From Membranipora membranacea (taxonomy: Eukaryota; Bryozoa; Gymnolaemata; Cheilostomatida; Membraniporidae), in the NCBI GenBank assembly GCA_914767715.1, contig OU612069.1, positions 15,065,387 through 15,129,386 of the forward strand: a DNA stretch of 64,000 bases, given 5' to 3'. Below, piece after piece: positions 53,885 to 64,000 of this stretch. Each line of letters starts with the position of its first letter. Position 1 is the stretch's first letter. A program made the position numbers and the translations under genes. The notes beneath the pieces were generated by a model. It saw nothing but the letters and a program-made list of their open reading frames with translations, did not search any database and was not told the origin of the DNA.

Positions 53885-55064
53885 TGCATTTTTTCGGAGT
53901 CGTACGAACGCATCCAGTTCAATCTTGCGAAATGTGCTATGAAATGTCCAGCCATCAGATGAGGCTAGTTCTCAACATTGTTCACCTCAGATTGACACCG
54001 GACCTATCATGTCTCTGCGTCACAGCCACTGAAACGAAAGCAAGTGAATTTATAAATAATAAACTGAGCTTTTAAAAATTAACCATCAAAAATTTATAAA
54101 CACAGTTCAAGTCCCCCCCAAACAAGTGAATCTATCTGAGAATCAGGGCCTATGGTGGAACAAGTTTTATTCCTCTGGTTTGGTGGTGGAGGGATATCAC
54201 CAAAGTCAGGTACGGAGTGACTCAATACCCGATCTTGCATCCTCTGCTACCAATCCATGGAAAAATCTTGTTCAAGGCGTGATTTAAATGTTAAACTATG
54301 ACCTGAATTATTGTTAGCGGCATTCCATAACAGATATTTGAAAATAGAATGTCGCTAACAGCAACTAAACTAAAAATATCAACATGAAAAACCAAAATTA
54401 GGATTATTTGCATTAGTAGTTAAATTCAAATAGCAAGTACCCAAGAGGAGTACATATAAGCTAGGTATTAGTTTAGCGTGTTTTCGTGATGACTAAATGT
54501 TAGCTTGCACCATTTGTGGCGAGCTGTGGCAAGGTGGAGTCCGTTATAAAATAATGCGGTTTGGTAAATGATAGTTATGGCCATTAATTTTGCCATTTAA
54601 AGCCTGCACGAGGTGGCAAACTTCTCCTGCAGCGAATACATTACTGATCTAGGGTATTGGGAAATTCAAACTGTACTGAAGATGACAATTTTATCAGCTA
54701 GTTTGGAGTGACTAAATATTAGCTAGCAGCAATTTTTTTATTAGCTAATTAGAAAGTAATGAGGATGAGTAATTGTTAGCTATAGCCATTAGTTGCCTTA
54801 TTTCAAACCTGTATGAAGTGGCCAACTTCTTCTCCAGCAAATACTTTGCTCCTCTAGGGTATTGGGAATTTCAAACTATCACTTTACCAAGGGTTGTTTA
54901 CGAGATGATAGACCGCAGTATGCATTAATATTCAGACTAGAAATGAACAGACCATTCGTACATTCATGATTACCCGTATATGACCAGCCATCTGTAATGG
55001 TTGTTCTCTCTCCCAGTCTCAAATTAAACAGGCACTCACAATGATATCTCTCTCCATCATCAGT
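53885..55064 (-). CDS. Possible exons of another Ig-like gene
   Basis: Three AG/GT-bounded exons join in frame: 54974-55064, 53986-54028 and 53885-53936. The first reads TDDGERYHCECLFNLRLGER, resembling the D-x-G-x-Y-x-C strand-F signature of Ig domains; the others continue VAVTQRHDRSGVNL and STFRKIELDAFVRL. No partner half-domain was found on either side, so this could be a remnant or chance. Confidence 0.3.
54160..54282. mobile_element. Diverged copy of the hAT-like MITE
   Basis: GGAACAAGTTTTAT, GGTGGTGGAGGGATATCACC, AAAGTCAGGTACGGAGTG and terminal AATCTTGTTC align with the element at 57,007-57,121. The terminal repeats are partly lost. Confidence 0.5.
54487..54661. mobile_element. MITE of the TTAGCTAGC family, copy 1
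   Basis: Starts TGACTAAATGTTAGCTTGC and ends GCGAATACATTACTGATCTA then GGGTATTGGG. Related copies lie at 54,704-54,866, 60,572-60,704 and near 62,040-62,140. Confidence 0.55.
54704..54866. mobile_element. MITE of the TTAGCTAGC family, copy 2
   Basis: Starts GGAGTGACTAAATATTAGCT and ends GCAAATACTTTGCTCCTCTA then GGGTATTGGG. It is arranged in tandem with copy 1, and both are followed by the same AAATTCAAACT-like flank. Confidence 0.6.
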
Positions 55065-55143
55065 CTGAAATTAGAGAATACACCCATCTCCGATCAGGTA
55101 AAGTTAAACATCTAGATTTAATCAATGAGGCGGCGAATCATCA

Positions 55144-55335
55144 TTGGACTTGTTTCCGTGTTCCATGACGGAGATGAACATGAATTATTTAGCGATCACA
55201 CCCAATTCTGATAAAGTTGCGGTACTAGAAAGTTGCAATGCTCATGGGCGTTCACAGTGTGTATCATATATTTCCGATTTACGATTATATTTTGATTTGA
55301 TAGGCAATAAGGCGCGATGGGAAGAAAATGGTAAG
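55144..55335 (+). other. Possible plus-strand exon
   Basis: Open from the ATG at 55,144 through AITPNSDKVAVLESCNAHGR and YFDLIGNKARWEENG to a fair donor (AATG|GTAAGA). Composition is protein-like, but no family and no phase-matched partner exon were found. Confidence 0.25.
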
Positions 55336-55679
55336 ACACAAAATACTTTTCATTGATTGATTTAATAGTGGAACAACAGCATATCTTAATTGCTTTTCAT
55401 CATCTTCTGGTAAAGAGAGACCAATTTTATTGCTCTATAACAAGATGTACCGCCAATTCGAAGAGAAACCACCATCGGGACGGTCTTGTCGCGATTTCAA
55501 TGACACTTACGATGGCCAATACGAAGCAAGAAAGTAGGATAAACCGTCCCTCCCCCAATCATCACACTCCCTCTAACAAGTTCAAAGATGTACTGCCCTG
55601 CCTCGCTGCAGGCATACAGATATTACAGCCTATGAATTGTCTCCCCTTTAAACTAAGGAGGTACTAGATATTTCATTTA

Positions 55680-56990
55680 AAGCCGAAATATATTCTATGC
55701 AGATTAGTCCTAGCAGGGAGAAATCTCCCTGGTCCTAGAGGGCTGATATGGCTCACAGCAGGGTAGGGGGTTTGGGAGGCGCCCTATCCACCCCTGACAA
55801 GAAGAGTAACTGTTTACAGTGTCAAACCCTAGACGGGAGGGTAACAGGGAGGGGCAGTGTTAGGATATTTTGACCAATGACTTAACGTAAACTACCGAAA
55901 ATGATAATTAGGTGCTGACATGTGTGGCGTTATGCCGTGGTGTTATGAAGTGATTATGAAGCCCTATTCACTGAACTGGATTTATTATCAGACCACTTGT
56001 CATGATACATCAAAGTTTGAATCATTGAACAGGGAGGTGCCAGGCGAGCGGATCGACCGACAAGTTGTAGGGGCGGTACAGGATGGTTACGGAACATTAC
56101 AAGTGTTGTCATTCATGAGAACAGGTTGTTTAAATTGAAACACTCGAGTTCCAATTGATGATGCAACATTTTTTCGGGTAGCCTTCAGGAGGACCTCCCT
56201 GGACCACTGGAACATCACGCAACGTTACCAAATAAGAACAAGCCCGATAATTAAACCATCAAGAACCGACTGGTGGATATCACATAAAAGCCGCTTGAAA
56301 TCAATCCAACCTGTTGACATAGATTTTCTGTCGATTTACTGTCAAGTGGAATCAAGGTGTTATCTTGGACAAAATCAGTGAAACGCCTTCTATCAAGTTT
56401 TTTTTACATTGATGCAGAAGTAGTAAGCATATGCAGTGATTGGTACATACTTGAGTGTTGTTGATGAGGTCTTGGAACTGTCATTAGGCTGTGACATCAT
56501 TATCATACCACAAAGTCTGAAAATACTAATGACTATAAACATAAGCATAAGGCCTGTCTGGGAAAAGTACCACTCTAAACAACATGACATGAATAACGGC
56601 CATCCTAGATCATTAAATATTAAGCCTTCTTAGCGGCTATTTCTTTGTTTTGGGGATCCCAAAAACAAAAAAAGAAGCAGCCACATGACAAGGCTAGTAA
56701 ATATTAGTTAGATTTTAGTTTTAGTTTGGTGACTCAATGTCAGCTGGCACCAACTTTAACTACCTACCGACTCCTGTGCTCTGTTCCCGAGGTGCGTTCC
56801 TGCAAATTGGCGGCGAATATGTCAGCCCCAAAATTAAAACACGTGCCCCTCACATTGTTATTTCCCATTATGCGAGGTGGTGGCAGTGTTTTCCACTTAT
56901 TTATCCTGAAATGATACGAAAATGTCACGCAAATTAAATATGAATATTTTGTTCAACCTTGTTTTAGTAATCGATGTGATTGGGATATCA
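55680..56990. other. Region without an assigned gene
   Basis: Nothing convincing. A TTAGTTAGATTTTAG...GTGACTCAATGTCAGCTGGC segment near 56,700-56,760 may be another fragment of the TTAGCTAGC MITE family. Confidence 0.4.
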
Positions 56991-56998
56991 CTGACAAG

Positions 56999-57129
56999 GG
57001 AATGCCTAGAACAAGTTTGTTTGTGGTGGCCGAGGGATATTGCAAAGTCTGGTATCGAGGTGTGGCGCCTTGATACCCAACTTTGCAATATCCCACCGCC
57101 GCCACAAACAAACTTGTTCTAGGAATGCC
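56999..57129. mobile_element. 115-bp foldback MITE with 8-bp target duplication, hAT-like
   Basis: Element 57007-57121 begins TAGAACAAGTTTGTTTGTGG and ends with its complement CTTGTTCTA; the arms stay about 80-85% complementary for roughly 55 bp. It is flanked by the exact direct repeat GGAATGCC (56999-57006 and 57122-57129). An 8-bp duplication is typical of hAT elements. Non-autonomous; no coding content. Confidence 0.8.
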
Positions 57130-57876
57130 ACTACCACATGCATGACAAGTTGGTAGACCCAGAAATCAGGAGGTCTCCGCGGACAAACTCCCAACCCGGA
57201 ATACTCACGCAGTGCGGGTGCAATTCGTGCCCTCGTTTGTCATATTTCTAAGCCAAAACTTGAGCTTCCATAGTATGAATTGCTTCATTTTACCTGATTT
57301 TACATACAAGCAGTCATGGTAATAAGCAATTACATAGGTATATGCACTGTTGAGGTAGGAGAACATAGCTTCCCTTGCAAAAAGAAGCTTCAAAAATGTT
57401 CTGGGTAAAGGAAGCTGAAAAAAGGGAGGAAAAAGGGAGATACTAGGGAGGGGATGGAAAAAGACCCTTAAAACTGGGAGCCTCCCTACCAAAAAGGGAG
57501 ACTTGTCAGGTATGCACTACCAGCAACCTATGCAGAGCCTATGCCTATTCTGGTTTCTACGTCATGGAGCTCACTCATGTTTCATCATGTATTATCTCCA
57601 CTCATACAGTAAAATATCTGACAGCAAAGTTTGCAAGTACTTTGAGATGGGATTATGGTGATATTTATCGTTTCATAAAATGCTATCAATTTAGGCAGGC
57701 CAAGCAACACACTCTAGCATATCAGAAAAGAGTTGACAAGTTTATTGAGAAGTTCTCATTGTTTTCTGCAATGTACTACAACAATACATTATATTATTGC
57801 CATAGATAGCATCTAGTCCCTATCCTAGGGCATCTATGGGGCAATTACTTATCAAGAGAGCTCATCCATATACGAG

Positions 57877-57960
57877 AGTGACGCCTTCAAATGCACCCAT
57901 TGTGGAAAACTATGTAGATCAAGGATAGGACTACACAGTCACTCAAGGACCCACAAATAG
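57877..57960 (+). pseudogene. LINE-derived C2H2 zinc-finger tail
   Basis: Reads SDAFKCTHCGKLCRSRIGLH then SHSRTHK and a stop. The CxxCG-x-x-C-RSRIGL-x-SH-RTH pattern is the common C-terminal tail of animal non-LTR retrotransposon polyproteins. The rest of the element is not recognisable upstream. Confidence 0.6.
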
Positions 57961-58549
57961 CAAGCAGACATCATACTCTATACAGAGGGATTGCGAAGAG
58001 AGAGAGAGACATATCAGCTAGAGTGGCTTATTAAATAGAGCAGGTTTGTTTATAAACAATGTATGCCACTTAATTTAAACTTCTGGGGGACTACATGTTG
58101 GCCAAAGTCTTAACTAAAAGACCTAGGAATGTATTGAGATTTGGCTGAAAAGACAATGTATATGTTGCAAAGAGTTGTGAAATATTGAATTTCTGCTGCC
58201 AGTCAGTGAAATGTGCGCTAATTGATTTCGGTATATCTCAGGATTAACTAAATGAGTCTTGAATCTAAGAATTGTCACCTAATTGGGCAAATTGCAGATA
58301 CTTAGTATCAAAATCAGTGTAGAAAATGGACCGGGTCATGTCGTAGTAACACTGTCAAAACATCACTATTTCACCTAGTTCAACAATCTGATTGTGCAAA
58401 TTATAAGGCTACAATTCTGCTACTAAACCCTAGATTAGTTATCCTCAAGCTATACGGAATACAATGAGCGCACATTTCTCTGTCAGGCAGTGTGATTTCT
58501 AAGTCAGACTTAAATCCACCATACTCAAGTATTTAATATGTTTATAGGT

Positions 58550-58589
58550 GTACCTCATAGAGTTATTAATTAATAACTCTATGATGTAC
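58550..58589. repeat. 40-bp palindrome without spacer
   Basis: The central 28 bp CATAGAGTTATTAA/TTAATAACTCTATG are perfectly self-complementary, extended to 20-bp arms with one mismatch (GTACCTCATAG versus CTATGATGTAC). Confidence 0.9.
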
Positions 58590-58639
58590 CGTTACATGGT
58601 TATAGAGACAGTAACAGGAAGATTTAAACTTCTTACCTT

Positions 58640-58805
58640 ACTTTACAGAATTGAGTTTCAGGATGTCGTCCCTCCAAAAGAGACTTATCAGGCCTACAGA
58701 GTGGAGCAGAATTTATGTCAGCTGAGTAACATATATATCTGTCGCCAGCCTGCCATCGACCATAGACAGTTTTACATCGAGATGACAGTTTCCTCACTGA
58801 ATTAG
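58640..58805 (+). other. Possible terminal exon of an unknown plus-strand gene
   Basis: After a pyrimidine-rich CTTTACAG the frame reads EFQDVVPPKETYQAYRVEQN, LCQLSNIYICRQPAIDHRQF and YIEMTVSSLN to a stop. The composition and three Cys look protein-like, but I do not recognise a family and found no matching upstream exon. The frame is also open without splicing back to an ATG at 58,548. Confidence 0.3.
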
Positions 58806-58809
58806 GTGC

Positions 58810-59962
58810 AAGCGTGTAGTTTAGCTAATTTGGGGGTATCTTAATTTTAAAGTAATTGAGTGTTTACTGGCCACAAGTTTTAGCATTTCTAGCCTGTGCG
58901 GAAAGGCGAACATTTCTTTATGCAAATACTTTACTACATTATTGACCAAATAAATGTTTTTTGACAATTAAATCAGACAAATATTATTACATCTGCCTGA
59001 ATTCTGAAGATTATTGTGGCTGGATATCTGCACCTGCATCTGATCATCTGAAGTGTTTCCAGGCATTGAAACATTTCGTTCTTTTACTGCACATGTGACT
59101 GTAATCTTTAGGTATTGAGCATACATAGATATGGCGGAATCCCTGGCTTAATGAAAAAGATTTTATACATTACCAGACCAGACCTGGACCCACCCAACCT
59201 AGGTCTGACAGTGTCTTTGTCAGACCAAGCCTAGACAAACTTTCTTCCAGCAGAAATATATTTCAGCTTATTGAGTGGCGTACTCTTTGGTACAAAATTG
59301 CTCCCATTAACTTTGATTCCCCGCTACACATCCATAAGCTTTGGAGAGGGAAATTTCAAATGTCAAAACGCAAAACGAATGATCTTCTGATTTGTAGTTC
59401 ATCACGGAGGGGACCAGCTTTGAGAGTTGATAGCATTATATTCTATGGAAAAAAAATCATCAGTCATAAAAAGTCGCTGTTTTTGGCCTATGCTACGGAG
59501 CACAATATCAAACAAACTGCAATACCACACACTGCAAAAATGAGCAAAACATTATCATTATGTACACAACAGGAAAAAAAACCCGTGGACTTGGAAAGCT
59601 TGTTAATAAAGACAGACTCAGTAAAAGCTTTGTAAGGCCACTGCGTAAATTTGGAAGATATGAATTTGGAATGAAATTTCTGAAACAAGTTACTGAAATC
59701 CAATCGATGGAGATGGACAACAAATTAATTGGTAAGCATTCTAACCAGAGTAAAACGTATCGCATGATAGGTCACATGCAGTGAAAGCAAGTGCCACATT
59801 AAACTTTAAAGCAACAAAGTTGTTTCACAATCGACTGAGGCAATGTTTGTTGTAGTTTTGAGACACAAACCAGGAATTGCCCATCATGGGGTCAAATATT
59901 GTCAAGAAGACTTTGTTTCATTTCAGATTATTACAGTGGATACCTGACTATGTCTACGTCAG
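58810..59962. other. Downstream flank of the TUBGCP3-like gene
   Basis: No gene assigned. Open frames on both strands at 59.36-59.78 kb overlap each other and lack recognisable domains. Confidence 0.4.
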
Positions 59963-62900
59963 TCACTCAGTGAAAGATGCTCCAGCTCCGCCCACAGTCT
60001 CTGGGACACGCCCACCTAACACGCCCACAAGCCCGCCCACTGGTTGATTAATAGTCATCTCTTGTAGCCCTGCTCCTCCTGTACGGGGATAGTATTTCTT
60101 TAGCACCTAGGAGAAACAATAAAATAAAATTAAAATACACTAGAGAGAGAGAGAGAGATTGTTTTATTGCTTGTCATCAATGATGAAGCAAAATGATAGT
60201 GACTGTAAGAACGCGTTATCATTTAGGAGTCTGATACTAAAAGGTATGAAACTGTTTAAAAAACGAGTTGTGCGGCACTTAGCTGATAAAAATGTTTTCC
60301 TACCTGGGACATAATGTTTGTTAAAAATATGGTCTTCGTCATTAATAAAATTTACTGCAGTACTAAGAGTTCGGTCTGAGATCAGATTAGGAATGTCACA
60401 GCTGTATGAGGTAGAAAAAGGAGATAATAATCGAGATCTCTCCTTTGCCGTGCAAGAGTTAAACCAAACTTCTGAATTATATAATAAAATCGGTAATATA
60501 AGGGATTGCACAAAATGCTCGCATTGAGTATTGGACGGATAAAAAGATTTGAACTTGGACAAGATTTGAACTAGAGGAGTAAATGTTAGCTAGAGTTGAG
60601 TAAAGCAAGTTTGCGGGACGTAATATTAGCTAGCCTAAAACTTAGCTAGTTCAAGTATCTACAATATGTTTTTTTTTTCCTCTGGCGAATACATTACTCC
60701 TCTATATATGAGATGAATTATTGTACTTTGTATCGAGATTATAAGGAAGTTAACTACTCACTCCACCACAAGTATCTTAGCGGAGAGGAGGTTTTTTGCA
60801 GATCGAAGTTGAGTGTTTTGGGATATGTGCAATACTTTTAGAGCTAATCATCATCACAATCACTTCGCTTAACATCCTCCCTATTTTGGTCTTTCAATTT
60901 GGCATATTTGTTCCCAAATCATTCATTCAGATTATATAGGTCCATCAATTGGTGAGTGATTTCAGAACAAGCCAAATCCTTTGCGGAGTGATCAGGTATA
61001 TCAATTTAGCAGTTGTTAATTGAAAAACCCCCACACCTTTTTACCACATCATATAAGGGAAATTACTTATCATTATCACATGCAGGTTTTGCAGGTGTTT
61101 GGGGCTTATATTATATTAGTTTTAGAGAAGATGATCTGCAATGAAAAACATTGCATCTGACACATTTGGTACCAACACAGCTTCCTGAGTCTTTCACACA
61201 AACTAGTGGAACATCATATATTATGTTCATTATCATTTTTGAACTTCAATTTGAGCCAATATTCATATCAATATTCATATTTTGATGACAAATTTCTGTT
61301 ATTATCATCTAGTCCTTGCCAAATAGCTTATAGTGGACAGCTATCACTAATATTGTGATAGCCGATTGCTCATAGCTATCAACAACAATATTGGAGAGTT
61401 TTTCAATAATACGCTGCTGAAATTGCTATCTGATATTTTTCCTCTTAGTAGGAGTGGGACCAGTTATATGTTTGGTTCATAAATGGCTCACTGCTTGACG
61501 CTTTTATATAAATTCAGAGTGAATGATTTGGGAACGTACTTGTCACTAAAATGAAAGATTTTGCACAGATGACTGTGATGATTTTGCCCTAAAAGTCGCT
61601 CCTAGCAGTTGGACTTAACTGCATGTAACAAGGGGAACAGTCACAGCTGTCTAAAGAGGGCCCTACCTGAGTGCGTCATCATAACCATACCTATCATATA
61701 CACTTACTGCTTGATGGAACTGTATATATTCTGAGTGAACAACTTGGCATCAAATTTGCCCACTAGAAGGTCACAAATAGCGAGGACTTCGAGCAATGAT
61801 TTGCTCATTCTCGTTGAAAGACTCAAAGACAAAACTAACATTTCAAATCTCATTCTCCAGATTACACAGACTCTTACCTGAGGGCTGGCTAGTATCGGCT
61901 CCTTAGCCTGGTAATACTCATTAAAGTCGAGTCTGAACCTGAGAGCCTGCAGCTTATCATCTGACTGAGTCGCTAACATCACCAGGAATTTTGTAACCAT
62001 ATCCTGAAATACACAACGGATATATCACATGACCCTAGAGGTATAAAATTTTAGCTAGAGTTTAGTTAAGCTCGTTTTGTTAGCTGGCCATAAAATTGTC
62101 ATACTTTGTTTCAAGTCCGCCAGAATCGGCGAAATCCTCTTATAAATGCCTTATTCTTACTGGATCTATCAGCACTGGCGGTGGAGGGTGCATATCATCA
62201 CAGCAAGTTTGTACCAGGACTGCTGTTGGCAGTTGCATCCAATTTGGTAGTAGCTAACTTGAGGCTAATTCACTAAACTAACTTCTCATCGTTTATTGCA
62301 AAACCCTAATGTATGATTGAGTGCAGACAGCATGGGCTTAAGGTTTTTAATTTCCCGTGAGTTTTAAAATTTACTTCCCCAATACTGACAAAAATCTTAT
62401 TATTTGACTAACTTCTCGTTTGAAAGCAAGTATTTGTCTAGAACTGTATCAATTGCTTTCAAAAATGGTCAAGGGTTAGCAAACAACTATCATCACAGCA
62501 GGGAGAATCACAGTCAGGGTTTCATCCACATTGTAGGGCTGTACTGAGCTATTTGCGATTTTTAAAGCAGAGAGAAAGAGGACTTCTATTGATAAACACT
62601 ACAATAATCCTATAATGTGGCAATTAAAACAAACAAAGCTGATATTTACTCACACAAAAGAGTAAAACTGTACAACTACAACTGTACTGTACTTCTTTGT
62701 AGGCCCTATATAAAAATCTTATTGCCTACAACCTACAGTCCTACACTAAAATATTTGAGCTTCTCATCAGGAGTGCCGCATGAGTAAAGTGCAATTGCTC
62801 TCTAAACAGGCGTAATTGGTGTGTTGTGATGCTCCAACATCAATCATCATTTCAGAACGGTTTTTAAACCACAAAAAGACATTTTAACCAGTCAATAGAT

Positions 62901-64000
62901 CATCTTGAACGTTCTATCTGAGGTTTATCAAGCATTTTAATGTGAGATTATAACAATTTTGTGGAAACCAGTTTTCAAATTTTACAGCTAAATTAACCCC
63001 TGACTGGTTACTTAGGAGCCCTTGAGACCAATCTAATGACCACTGGTTCGAAATGGAAGCATCACAGTGGAAATCTCAACAGCACTCTAGGCAAGGCTGT
63101 CCTTTCCCTTAACATATCAAGTGGTTTGATAACACTAATGATAAAATACCCGTCCAGGGATCATAATTAAAAAGCCAGAACGCAGCAATGAGTATATTAA
63201 CTGGAACACTGGATAACTTGTTGACCGAAATAGTGAGGTGTTAAAGAAGTCGGAAAAATGTGCAGCGGTATATTGTCTGGTCTGCGGTAGTAAAGGGTAT
63301 TATTCGTTGGCGTTAACATGAATAGAAAGTCTAGCCATTGACGCGACCAATCTGATTGAACTAGGGAGGTGTTAAAGAAGCTGGAAAAATATGAAGTATA
63401 ATTTGAGTGGTACATTGTCTGGTATCGTCGACGTGGTAGGTATAAATTCTTGGCGGCACTGTGATGAGAAATTATAGCCTCCATCAAAGCTAGTCTGATT
63501 CTTAGGGTGACGATGTTTGGCCTTGCCCAATGTTATCTATGATTAATTTGTCAAACTCAACAAGGTTACATCCCAAGCCTGACTGAGCAGTCACCAGACA
63601 GGTGTGAAGACGGCATATTGCTAAACATTGCACTCCATTCTCTGATTCGCTGATAACTAGGATATTTCTGAATCCCTTAGGTGGTCAAAATTGCCCTGTC
63701 TACTGTCCCTATTTTTCCCCTCTGAAACTCAGATGTACCACAATGGTTGTCAAAATATTGGCGCAGGGCCTACCAAACTTCAATACAGTACAGTTTCATC
63801 AATGAGTGAGCGGTCAGAAAGTAATTTCGGCTGTTTATAATTGAAACACCCCCTCTGTATGTGTTAAAGTGTCGCTTATGAAAGCATATCAGCTTTTTCT
63901 CATATCTAGACTTATACCTGATATGTTTGAGCGAGCACTTTGAGTTGACTCCTGGTTGGTTTGAGAGTCTGCTGTACAAACTCAGCTCTCCTCTCTCGTT
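59963..64000 (-). CDS. tubgcp3: Gamma-tubulin complex component 3-like, last three exons
   Basis: Exons in transcript order: 63918-64000 (continues right of the window), 61878-62003, 59963-60106; internal junctions are phase 0. The protein reads [22 protein letters not shown], then [20 protein letters not shown] and [16 protein letters not shown], then a Gly/Val-rich tail ending GGAGASFTE. The LRF-x-x-FRLDFNE-x-Y string is what I remember of the C-terminal end of GCP3 proteins, which join the gamma-tubulin small complex that nucleates microtubules. GCP2 or another GCP is less likely. Introns carry a LINE remnant, MITEs and a tandem duplication. Confidence 0.75.
60143..60562 (-). mobile_element. 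3' end of a non-LTR retrotransposon (LINE)
   Basis: A 132-codon minus-strand frame (60164-60562) reads [29 protein letters not shown], and [15 protein letters not shown] before its stop, the usual end of a LINE reverse-transcriptase ORF. It is followed by CAATAAAACAATC and a (CT)n tail (60143-60159), the kind of short-repeat 3' end seen in CR1/L2-like or related elements. It sits in the last intron of the TUBGCP3-like gene, same orientation. No catalytic domain remains. Confidence 0.75.
60572..60704. mobile_element. MITE of the TTAGCTAGC family, copy 3, with terminal inverted repeats
   Basis: TAGAGGAGTAAATGTTAGCT at the left and ACATTACTCCTCTA at the right are inverted copies; the ends coincide with TA dinucleotides, suggesting a TA target site as in Tc1/mariner-type MITEs. 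This is the most complete copy of the family in the window. Confidence 0.65.
62035..62140. mobile_element. MITE of the TTAGCTAGC family, copy 4, degraded
   Basis: AGAGGTATAAAATTTTAGCT, AGAGTTTAGTTAAGCTCGTT and GTTAGCTGGCCATAAAATTG, then TCGGCGAAATCCTCTTA, follow the order of motifs in the other copies. It lies just upstream of a TUBGCP3-like exon. Confidence 0.45.
63236..63480. repeat. Tandem duplication of about 125 bp
   Basis: AGGTGTTAAAGAAGTCGGAA...ATTGTCTGGTCTGCGG...TTCGTTGGCG (from 63,236) is repeated as AGGTGTTAAAGAAGCTGGAA...ATTGTCTGGTATCGTCG...TTCTTGGCGG (from 63,366). It lies in an intron of the TUBGCP3-like gene. Confidence 0.75.

Noticed and set aside
57564-57809. 81-codon plus-strand frame
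   Set aside because: No recognised domain; it lies just before the LINE zinc-finger tail and may be transposon debris, but similarity could not be shown.
59360-59784. Plus- and minus-strand frames near 59.4-59.8 kb
   Set aside because: Mutually overlapping, low-complexity (Ser/Lys or Phe/Leu) and without splice logic relative to the TUBGCP3-like gene.

Overview
This is nuclear DNA of an invertebrate animal. Genes are split into many short exons with GT/AG introns, AATAAA poly(A) signals are present, and the window holds tRNA-derived SINEs, hairpin MITEs and a LINE remnant. The families (Ig/FN3 receptor, PAN, discoidin-like and D8C secreted proteins, IgGFc-binding-type modules with DxDxDG-type linkers, a gamma-tubulin complex protein) are metazoan. 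Base composition is AT-rich. A non-vertebrate, possibly early-branching, aquatic animal (sponge, cnidarian or similar) fits, but nothing seen fixes the species.

Layout. (1) 99-28,855, minus strand: 25 phase-compatible exons of a large cell-surface or secreted protein with at least eight Ig domains followed by at least four FN3 domains; its N-terminal start and its membrane/cytoplasmic end are not in view. (2) 14.9-24.1 kb, plus strand, inside one 11.5-kb intron of that gene: a nested cluster of five small secreted-protein genes in two tandemly duplicated families. A (PAN + discoidin-like) has a broken copy B. C and D share an exon-1 prodomain and a KR-Q cleavage site but end in different cysteine-rich domains (a six-Cys CS-alpha-beta-like tail versus an eight-Cys D8C domain), and E is a broken copy of D. 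(3) 28.9-34 kb: no convincing gene. (4) 34,049-35,748, minus: a five-exon gene for a 147-residue single-pass membrane protein of unknown function. (5) 36,798-50,078, minus: a complete gene of about 1,453 codons for a secreted protein with three IgGFc-binding-type modules joined by two acidic calcium-binding-like linkers. It carries a pair of duplicated 85-nt exons that look mutually exclusive and a pair of duplicated micro-exons. (6) 50.2-59.9 kb: mainly transposon remnants and a few weak exon candidates. (7) 59,963-64,000, minus: the last three exons of a TUBGCP3-like gene.

Taken together, most genes here encode extracellular, disulphide-rich, glycan- or ligand-binding proteins. Recognition or innate-immune/mucosal roles are a reasonable inference, but no function is proved by sequence. 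All splice sites were inferred by eye from consensus, reading phase and domain continuity; the codon phases close across the full exon chains of the two large genes, which is the main internal check.
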